The translations under genes and the position numbers were made by a program. Below are positions 1 to 7,100 of a stretch of 10,667 nucleotides of DNA, piece after piece; position 1 is the first letter of the stretch, and each line of letters starts with the position of its first letter. Location of the stretch: contig FR901871.1 in NCBI GenBank assembly GCA_000438255.1, positions 10,210 to 20,876 on the forward strand. The letters run 5' to 3'. The notes below the pieces were generated by a model. The model saw only the letters and a program-made list of their open reading frames with translations. It was not told the DNA's origin and did no database searches. The DNA is from Clostridium sp. CAG:389 (GTDB lineage Bacteria > Bacillota > Clostridia > TANB77 > CAG-508).

Positions 1-33
1 TCCTGTACCTGCCGCAGCAATAATAACTCTCAT
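1..33 (-). CDS. murG: MurG, N-terminal fragment (cut by window edge)
   Basis: The first 11 codons read MRVIIAAAGTG. This is the start of the glycine-rich N-terminal loop of MurG, the peripheral membrane glycosyltransferase that adds GlcNAc to lipid I to make lipid II. The ATG is set by a perfect AGGAGG Shine-Dalgarno at 39-44, five bases upstream. The family usually has AAGGTGGH at this point; here the third residue of the loop is Ala, a variant I regard as acceptable. Position directly after ftsW is the usual dcw order and supports the call. The rest of the gene lies outside the window, so only the start can be judged. Confidence 0.8.
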   Translation of the reverse strand, partial: MRVIIAAAGTG

Positions 34-65
34 TTTTTCCTCCTAAAAATTTTGGATTGACTTCT

Positions 66-146
66 TTAATTTTTTGCACCAGCACGAGAAATATTCAGTA
101 ATACTCCCATTTCACACAACAAGATAAACAATGCCGTACCTCCGGT
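66..146 (-). pseudogene. ftsW: Displaced C-terminus of FtsW (out of frame by one base)
   Basis: After the codons for FFSY (Tyr353 of the FtsW frame) the DNA has TACCGGAGG where the family expects TACGGAGG. Dropping one of the two C residues (144 or 145 on the plus strand) restores GGTALFILL, then CEMGVLLNIS and RAGAKN, ending at a TAA at 66-68. This is the conserved SYGGT motif followed by the last transmembrane helix and short cytoplasmic tail of FtsW/RodA proteins. The repaired protein would be 378 residues. It would stop 32 bases before the murG ATG, leaving the murG ribosome-binding site in the gap as expected. The displaced frame has no start codon of its own in a useful place, so it is not a separate gene. 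Confidence 0.85.
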
Positions 147-1203
147 AACTAAAAAATGGTAATGGCATACCTGTTGCTGGCATTGATGATGTAACAACTG
201 CAACATTTATTATAACTTGTATAGCAACCAAAGATGTAATACCAATAGCTATTAAACTTCCAAACATATCTGGTGCTTTCATTGCAATTAGAACCCCCCT
301 CCAAATAAATACAGCAAATAAAATTAATACAACTGCACAACCAACAAATCCAAGTTCTTCTGCTAATATTGAGAAAATGAAATCATTATGTGGTTCTGGT
401 ATATATAAATATTTCTGTTTACTATCTCCTAATCCTACTCCAAATAGCCCACCAGAACCTATTGCATACAAACTTTGAACAACCTGCCATCCATCACCTT
501 TAATATCTTGCCATGGATCCATAAATGTTACAAATCTTTTTAATCTATATGGTTCCAATGCTATAAGTGCTGCCAATCCAGGAATTCCAACTCCCAAACC
601 AGTTAATGCAAAATGCTTAAATTTACATCCAGCTACAATCATCATTACACAAACAATTCCTATTATAACCATAGATGCACTTAAATGTGGTTCTAATAAC
701 AAAAGTCCTATAATTGGAGCTAAATATAATATATGTTTTACTAATCCTTTCCAATAAAAAGGTAATTCATCTCTATCTTTTACAAGCATTCCTGCATAAA
801 AAATAATTACTAAAAATTTTACTATTTCTGATGGTTGAAATGAAAGTGTTTCTGTTAAATATATCCATCTTTTTGCACCATTTACTTCTTTTCCTAATGG
901 TGACATTACAAGAGCTAACAATATTATTGATATCCACCAAGCATGTTTATAAAATTTCTGATAAAATCTATAATCTATTTTAGAAATAAATGACATTGCA
1001 ATTATTCCTAAAATTGCAAATAATAACTGTTTTGAAAAATATGCATAACTATTTCCACTTTCTGAAAGTGCTGATGGTGAACTTGCTGATAGCACCATAA
1101 CTAAGCCTATTCCTAGTAATAACAAAATTGTTATTACTAATGTAAAATCAAACGGATTATTCAAAAAGCTTGAAAAACTTTTTTCTTTTTTCTTTTTTGC
1201 CAT
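112..1203 (-). CDS. ftsW: FtsW-type SEDS peptidoglycan polymerase, C-terminus frameshifted
   Basis: FtsW is a multi-pass membrane glycosyltransferase that polymerises lipid II at the division septum together with a class B penicillin-binding protein. A Lys-rich cytoplasmic start (MAKKKKEKS) is followed by about nine hydrophobic helices. SEDS-family signatures are visible: NGAKRWI near 108-114, SFQPSEI near 121-127, and EPHNDFIFSILAEELG near 270-285, whose Asp274 sits where the family has its essential acidic residue. TGMPLPFFSY follows at 344-353. The ATG has AGGAGG at 1211-1216, seven bases upstream, and the mraY stop lies only 14 bases away, so the two are cotranscribed. The reading frame as given ends with ten non-family residues after Tyr353, because of one inserted base. 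FtsW is preferred over RodA because of the dcw context. Identity is strong; whether the protein works in this form is doubtful. Confidence 0.93.
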   Translation of the reverse strand: MAKKKKEKSFSSFLNNPFDFTLVITILLLLGIGLVMVLSASSPSALSESGNSYAYFSKQLLFAILGIIAMSFISKIDYRFYQKFYKHAWWISIILLALVMSPLGKEVNGAKRWIYLTETLSFQPSEIVKFLVIIFYAGMLVKDRDELPFYWKGLVKHILYLAPIIGLLLLEPHLSASMVIIGIVCVMMIVAGCKFKHFALTGLGVGIPGLAALIALEPYRLKRFVTFMDPWQDIKGDGWQVVQSLYAIGSGGLFGVGLGDSKQKYLYIPEPHNDFIFSILAEELGFVGCAVVLILFAVFIWRGVLIAMKAPDMFGSLIAIGITSLVAIQVIINVAVVTSSMPATGMPLPFFSYRRYGIVYLVV

Positions 1204-1217
1204 TTATAATCCTCCTA

Positions 1218-2207
1218 CTACACTATTTTTAGCCCTATAAAACATGCAATCAAAGTTATCAAAGAAAATACAACTACAACTTTGTTCTCTTTCCATCCAG
1301 ATAACTCAAAATGATGATGTAAAGGTGCCATTTTAAATATTCTATTTCCAGTCTTTTTAAAATATGCAACTTGTATTATAACTGATAATGTTTCTAAAAC
1401 AGGTATTATTGCTATCAAAATTAATAATAATGGCATTTTTAAATATAATGCTAATCCTGATATTACACCTCCAAGCATTAATGACCCTGTATCCCCCATA
1501 AATACTTTTGCTGGATGTAAATTAAACATTAAAAATCCTAATGTTGCACCAATTACAATGCTTCCAAATATAGACACTTCATATATTTGGTTACTAATTC
1601 CTATAACTGTTAAACATGTTATAATTATTGCAGAAACACTTGAAGATAATCCATCAATTCCATCTGTAAGATTTACCGCATTTGTTGTAGCAAGTACAAC
1701 TATAATTGCTAGTGGAATATACAAAAATTCTGGGATATTTATATACATTTTTAAAATTGGAATATAAGTTTCTGTTCCTATTTTAAATCCATATATTAAA
1801 AATAAAACATATACAACAGCTATAATTAAAAGTCCAAACATTTTATATTTTGGTTTTAATCCATCAGTATTTTTTAAAACCAATTTCTTAAAATCATCTA
1901 TAAATCCAATTAATCCATAACCAATTGTTATTAATAACATTGGTAATAATTTTTTTGCCACTTCATCATTTTCTGATAAGTGTAAAAATATATATGTACA
2001 GCTAACTGCTATAATTATTGCAATTATCATTATAATTCCACCCATTGTTGGGGTTCCCTGCTTCTTTAAGTGTGATGCAGGTCCATCATCTCTTTCTATT
2101 TGACCTACTTTTAATTTTTTTAATATTGGTATTGTTATAAGTCCACAGATTACTGAAATCACAAATGTCATAAGCAATACTTTTATTTCCAAATCCAATT
2201 TAATCAA
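1218..2207 (-). CDS. mraY: MraY, phospho-N-acetylmuramoyl-pentapeptide transferase
   Basis: MraY is an integral membrane enzyme that transfers phospho-MurNAc-pentapeptide from UDP to undecaprenyl phosphate, making lipid I. At 329 residues it has normal family length. Signatures in order are DDGPASH with GTPTMGG (40-57), the acidic pair Asp104-Asp105 in GFIDDFKK, NAVNLTDGIDGL (176-187), FNLHPAKVFMGDTGSL (228-242) and PLHHHFELSGW (295-305). About ten hydrophobic helices separate these. I take the start as TTG at 2205-2207, with an AAAAAGG element six bases upstream. This puts KVGQ near residue 33, as in family members, whereas the first ATG (codon 13) would cut into the first helix. It lies 58 bases after murE with no visible terminator and 14 bases before ftsW, so it belongs to one operon. 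murF and murD, which often flank mraY, are not here. Confidence 0.96.
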   Translation of the reverse strand: MIKLDLEIKVLLMTFVISVICGLITIPILKKLKVGQIERDDGPASHLKKQGTPTMGGIIMIIAIIIAVSCTYIFLHLSENDEVAKKLLPMLLITIGYGLIGFIDDFKKLVLKNTDGLKPKYKMFGLLIIAVVYVLFLIYGFKIGTETYIPILKMYINIPEFLYIPLAIIVVLATTNAVNLTDGIDGLSSSVSAIIITCLTVIGISNQIYEVSIFGSIVIGATLGFLMFNLHPAKVFMGDTGSLMLGGVISGLALYLKMPLLLILIAIIPVLETLSVIIQVAYFKKTGNRIFKMAPLHHHFELSGWKENKVVVVFSLITLIACFIGLKIV

Positions 2208-2265
2208 ACCTTTCCTTTTTATATCTTTTGTTACATTTAATTTACGATAATTTTATAACTTCTAA

Positions 2266-3744
2266 TTATTTATTAATTATTTTTTCTACAAGATTTCTAA
2301 CTATAATTCTCTCATCAAAAGGATGTTTAACACCATTTATTTCTTGATATGGTTCATGTCCCTTACCAGCCAAAATAATAATATCTCTTTTATTTGCCAT
2401 TCTCATAGCATGTTCAATAGCCTCAATTCTATCAACAATTTTCTCATATTTACCATTTGTTTTCTTTATACCCTCTTCAATTTGATCAACTATTTTTTGA
2501 GGATCTTCTGTTCTTGGATTATCTGATGTAATTATTGTATAATCAGCTATTTTGCCAGATATTTCACCCATTATTGGTCTTTTACCAGAGTCTCTATCTC
2601 CACCACAACCAAATACAGAAATAACTCTTCCTCGTGTATAACTTTTTGCAGCTTGTAAAATATTTTGTAAGCTTTCTGGTGAATGTGCATAATCAATCAT
2701 TATAGTTAGTTCTAACTTATTATCAACTAATTCTGATCTTCCAGGCACTCTAACTTCTGCTAAAGCTTCTTTTATAACTTCTGAATCAATTCCAAATTTT
2801 TGTGCTACACAAATGGCAGCTAATGAATTGTAAACACTAAATCTACCTGGTATTCCAGTTTTAACTCTTTCATTTCTGTCTGTTATTTTTACTTTAAAAT
2901 CAACATATGAATTTGTGATTGTTATATCTTTTGCTAAAACATTTGCAAAATTATCAATACCATATGTTACAATATTGCTTTCTGGGAATAATCTTGGTAT
3001 TTTTGCAGCATGTAAATCATCTGCATTAACTATTCCTGTTTTACACATTTCAAATAATTTTAATTTTGAATTGAAGTAATCTTCCATAGTTGGATGTTCT
3101 TTTTCACTTATGTGATCTTCTGAAAAGTTTGTAAATAAAACTATATCAAATTGACATGCATCAACTCTGTGTAATTTTAAACTTTGTGAAGAAACTTCCA
3201 TTACACAAACTTCTACACCTTCATCTACCATTTGTCTAAATGTTTGTTGTAATTCCAAACTTTCTGGTGTTGTTCTATCACTATCTTTTATTTTCTTACC
3301 ATTTATATATGTTGCAATTGTTCCTATTAGTCCAACTTTTTTCCCTGCTTTTTCTAAAATTTCTTTTATCATAAATGTTGTTGTTGTTTTTCCTTTTGTT
3401 CCTGTAACACCAATCAATTTTAATTGTGCTGATGGATTACCATAAAAGTTTGATGAACATATTGATAATGCTATTCTTGTATCTGGTGCCATTAAAATTG
3501 TTACATTTTCTGGTATGTTTAATGCCTTTAAGTCACATCCTTCTTCTACCATTACTGCTATTGCACCATTTTCAATTGCATTTTCCACATATTGATGTCC
3601 ATCTGTTGAAAAACCTTTTATTGCAACAAACATATATCCTTCTTTTACTTCTTTTGAATTTTTCTCAATTCCTTTAATTTCTAGGTCTACATTTCCTTTT
3701 GCTTTAATTCCTTCTAATCCTACTAATATTTTTTTTAATTCCAT
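2266..3744 (-). CDS. murE: MurE, UDP-MurNAc-L-Ala-D-Glu:meso-diaminopimelate ligase
   Basis: MurE is a cytoplasmic ATP-dependent amide ligase that adds the third residue to the peptidoglycan stem peptide. At 492 residues it matches the family. The N-terminal domain (about 1-105) binds the UDP-sugar. The central ATPase domain has the P-loop GVTGTKGKT at 112-120, the substrate segment TTPESLELQQ at 158-167, HISEKEHPT at 211-219 and the carbamylated-lysine segment SKLKLF with Lys227. The C-terminal domain has DYAHSPESL (351-359), FGCGGDRD (378-385) and DNPR (408-411). DNPR is the known signature for meso-diaminopimelate; lysine-adding enzymes differ there. The ATG has an AAGGG element at 3755-3759, ten bases upstream, a rather long spacing. 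It appears to be the first gene of the operon, since a terminator and a promoter lie upstream of it. Confidence 0.97.
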   Translation of the reverse strand: MELKKILVGLEGIKAKGNVDLEIKGIEKNSKEVKEGYMFVAIKGFSTDGHQYVENAIENGAIAVMVEEGCDLKALNIPENVTILMAPDTRIALSICSSNFYGNPSAQLKLIGVTGTKGKTTTTFMIKEILEKAGKKVGLIGTIATYINGKKIKDSDRTTPESLELQQTFRQMVDEGVEVCVMEVSSQSLKLHRVDACQFDIVLFTNFSEDHISEKEHPTMEDYFNSKLKLFEMCKTGIVNADDLHAAKIPRLFPESNIVTYGIDNFANVLAKDITITNSYVDFKVKITDRNERVKTGIPGRFSVYNSLAAICVAQKFGIDSEVIKEALAEVRVPGRSELVDNKLELTIMIDYAHSPESLQNILQAAKSYTRGRVISVFGCGGDRDSGKRPIMGEISGKIADYTIITSDNPRTEDPQKIVDQIEEGIKKTNGKYEKIVDRIEAIEHAMRMANKRDIIILAGKGHEPYQEINGVKHPFDERIIVRNLVEKIINK

Positions 3745-3806
3745 TTAGAATCATCCCTTCATTTTAATATGTTTTATGACCAAATTTTTGCTCATAATTT
3801 TTTTAC

Positions 3807-3835
3807 ATTATATAACTATTTTTTCTTTTTGTATA
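3807..3835 (-). promoter_or_regulatory. Candidate sigma-A-type promoter of the murE operon
   Basis: Read on the minus strand, a perfect -10 TATAAT (3807-3812) lies 17 bases downstream of TATACA (3830-3835), which matches four of six bases of the -35 consensus. It would start transcription near position 3800, giving a leader of about 55 bases before the murE ATG. It sits downstream of the terminator of the previous gene, so it could drive murE-mraY-ftsW-murG. The AT-rich background makes chance matches to TATAAT common, so this is moderate evidence only. Confidence 0.5.
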
Positions 3836-3870
3836 GAGTTTTTCTAACTTTTTTGCACAATTTTATTATC

Positions 3871-4058
3871 AGTAGTTACTATTCAGCAAAATCTTCTGAT
3901 AGTGTCGTTACATATATATTTTTGAAAATTGAACCGTTTGATTGGAATTCAAAATAGAAAATATTATATAAAAATGTGAGGAATGTTCACGGATAAAATG
4001 TATATATGTAACGACACCATCAAAAGAATTTTACTGAATTATAACACCAGTAACTACT
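3871..4058. repeat. Long imperfect inverted repeat, possible MITE-like element
   Basis: The left arm (3871-3918) and right arm (4001-4058) are inverted copies. The innermost 17 bases, GTGTCGTTACATATATA at 3902-3918, match the right arm (4001-4017) perfectly. The middle part, ATTCAGCAAAA then TCTTCTGAT on the left against ATTCAGTAAAAT then TCTTTTGAT on the right, matches with two substitutions and one extra base. The outer ten bases AGTAGTTACT match perfectly, but the right arm has nine additional bases between the outer and middle parts. A spacer of about 82 bases separates the arms. It could fold as one large hairpin. No transposase or coding frame is present. A nonautonomous mobile element or a structured intergenic repeat are both possible. 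Confidence 0.7.
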
Positions 4059-4139
4059 ATTTAAATTTATTAAAAAATTTCACTTTTATTACTTATTTTT
4101 ACAATCATAGTTCCTATTTCCAAAATTAAAATCAAAACA

Positions 4140-4174
4140 AAAAGAGCCGTTCCACTCACGAAACCAGCTCTTTT
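4140..4174 (-). terminator. Rho-independent terminator of the M26 protease gene
   Basis: On the minus strand AAAAGAGC pairs with GCTCTTTT. An inner stem, GTTTC with GGAAC, closes around a short GTGAGT loop. The run TTTTTGTTTTGATTTT follows immediately. It begins 18 bases after the stop codon of the large gene, the usual place for an intrinsic terminator, and separates this gene from the murE operon. Confidence 0.88.
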
Positions 4175-4192
4175 CACATTATAAAATTACTA

Positions 4193-7100
4193 TTATTTCA
4201 ACTTAGGCAAACCGCCAGAAGAAACATCACTAAAATCCCAAACTAAATTACTCCAACCAAGAACATCAGTATAAAAATCACTAGACTTAACCTGATCAGA
4301 AGACGCAACCGAAATCTTACCAGAAAAATCAATTCCAGATCTAGTCAAAGTAGAAACACCAGTTGCTCCCTCATACTCAAAATTATTAGAATAATTAGTT
4401 CCAAACAAATCACTTGCAGTTCTACCATCAAACTTATAAGCAGTAGTATCTCCCAAAGAAATATTATTTCTAATCACAGTACCACTTCTAACCTGACCAA
4501 TAAAGCCACCAATCTGATTAGAAGACTTAGGAATAACAGTTGCCGCATTAAAGCAATTTTCAATAAGAGAATTCTCTGCCCAACCAGTAAATCCGCCAAC
4601 ATCAAGTCTACCGCTAATACTACCAGTAGAATAACAATTAATAGCCGTAGAATTATCAATTTGTCCCATAAAAGCACCAACAGCATTTCCATCACCGCTA
4701 ACAGTACCATTTGAAGAACAATTTTCAATTCGTGAACACTGATTAGCATAACCCGCAATAACACCTGTTCTTCCGCTGCCATTAACTGTAACATCAGTCA
4801 CATGAACATTTTTCAAAATAGACCTCTCTATTAAACCAAACAATCCACCATTTTCTTTATCATTTGAGGTCAACGAAATATTCTTTCCATTAACATTTTG
4901 AATATTAGCCATATCAACTGTTCTAGCAATAGCACCAGCCCTACCAGTAGTTGTAATATCAAAGTTTTCTATACTCAAATTAGAAATATAAGAAAACTTA
5001 ACACTATTAAACAATGGCATTGTAGCACCTGTTATTTTATGGCCTTGTCCATCTAATTTTCCAATAAAAGTTACATCAATAAGAGCATTTGTACCAGTCA
5101 AACTTGAAACGTCAATATCATTATCTAAAACATATACTCCATTAGGTTTTGCAGTAATCTTAGTTTTAAGTTCTTGTGCTGATTTAATATGAACGATATT
5201 TTCAGTATTTCCAAATATATCTGTTTCAAAATCATTTGTTATTCTCTTCAAATAATGATAGTTCATTCTTTTTACACTTGTACTTGAAGTTACATTTCTA
5301 TCTGATTTTTCAGCATCTGATTTTAATGCTTCTTTATATTGCTCTAATACATCATCTGCATCAATATATGACATTGAATTCCATTTAGATTCCATTAATT
5401 GATATCTTTCCATTTTATAACGTTTCCATGTCATAGTATCATCACCAGTAACTTTTCTAATTGCATCTAAATCAGTTTTGCTTCTTCCACTATAATAAGT
5501 AACATATCCACCTTCGTATCCACCAATTCCAAGCATTTCCCAAGCTAAATGTTTTAATGTATAAGAATCTGGTCTACCATTATCATTATGTGGTTGATAC
5601 CAATATCTTGTATAAATACTTTCAGCACCATATTTACCTGTTCCAAGTGATGTTGTATCTGTTATACCTGGTTTTATAGTAATATGATTATCCCAAAGGT
5701 CTTCAATAGTTTTCAAATTCATTTTTTCAAAATCTTCTTTTGTAAGAACTCTCCAACCTGTTGTTTCATCACCAGCATCTTGTTCATCATCACCTTTATT
5801 TGGATAATAAACTTGAACTGCAACTTTTGACTGTTCCTCAGGAGTTAATGTTAAAAATGCTTTTGCTTCTATATAATCTAAGAAATCTGATGCTTCAAAC
5901 ATTTCTTTATAATAACTTTCTATTTTTTCAGTAGAATTAATTCTCTCTGGTGTCAAATTAGTTGTTACACTTTCATCCATTGAATATGTATATGATAAAT
6001 TAAAGTTCATAGCTCCATCGCCAAAACCTTGTGATGTATTTCCGTCTGCATAATCTTCTGCCCAACCTTGTGGTCTACGACCTGAATTTAACAAAAATAC
6101 TCTGCTATCTTGATTGTGTCCAGATTCATGTGACCAAGCATAAAAGTCTGATAATGCTGAATATGCATTCCAAAATACATTAACACCTGTTGCATAAGCT
6201 GCTGAACCATTTGCTGCTGCCCAGAATCCAACCGCTTCATTAAAGTTTTTGTGGAATGGTTCTTCTGTTGTTCCTGCTGATTGATATTCTGATTTTCCTT
6301 CTGAATTCTTTGTAAATCTATGGTCAATTTGAATATCTGTAACAGCATTTAATCTTTCACTAGGTACAAATCCTGATGCAGTTTGATAGAAACTTCTTAT
6401 TTTTGCAGCATAATCTTCAATTTTCTTCATCAATTCTGCATGTTGTGTCTCATCGTCTGGATTAGAAATATATGTTCTTTGTGCACCTACTAAAAATTGA
6501 GTAGCAGATGAAACCATATAAGCACTATTCTTTGGCAATGTTAAAAATGGTAATAAGAAATTATTTCTTACTTTTAAATTTGCCCAACCTCTATACTTAA
6601 CATCAGTATGTCCTTCTACTGGAATTTCATATATAATTCCTTGATAGTTCTCTGTTAGCCAATCATTTACATCAGTATAAGAAGTAAGAGTTAATATCAT
6701 ATAATCTAAGAAATCTCCAATATTTCCTTTTGATGTGTACTTTGATAAACTATTTGCATAAAATGTTTGTGTACTATTAGTATTTCTATTTCCTGTTAAA
6801 ACATCATTAGAAACATTAATAATATTCATCTTCTTATCAAATAATCCATCATTAAATAAAATCATATCACTTACTTTTGTAGCACCCATATTAAAGTTGT
6901 ACCAACGGTCTATGTAATTATATCCATAAAGAATATTATTTAAAATTTTCTCATCCTGTAATTTTTCTTGAACATATTTACTAAACACTTCATTGTCTTC
7001 CCAAATTGTATATTCAGGGATATTTTCTAATACTTTTAAGACAATTTGTTTAATATTATTCTTAGTAGTTTCATTATAATAATCACGATATAATCTACTA

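Larger units (their letters stand above)
3745..4192. other. Intergenic region between the large protease gene and murE
   Basis: This 448-base gap contains no convincing gene. From right to left it holds the protease terminator (4140-4174), an A-rich stretch with nothing recognisable (about 4060-4139), a long imperfect inverted repeat (3871-4058), and a candidate murE promoter (3807-3835) with a short leader. One plus-strand open frame at 3769-3957 encodes mostly Phe, Tyr and Ser, lacks a ribosome-binding site and runs through one arm of the inverted repeat, so I do not accept it. Confidence 0.7.

Noticed and set aside
90..103. Copy of the TTACTGAATA repeat in the ftsW tail
   Set aside because: The ten-base match encodes the conserved VLLNIS segment of FtsW and has no further similarity to the repeats, so it is chance.
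4140..4174. Part of the neighbouring long inverted repeat or a riboswitch
   Set aside because: It is a compact GC-containing hairpin followed by a T-run just after a stop codon, with no sequence shared with the repeat arms.
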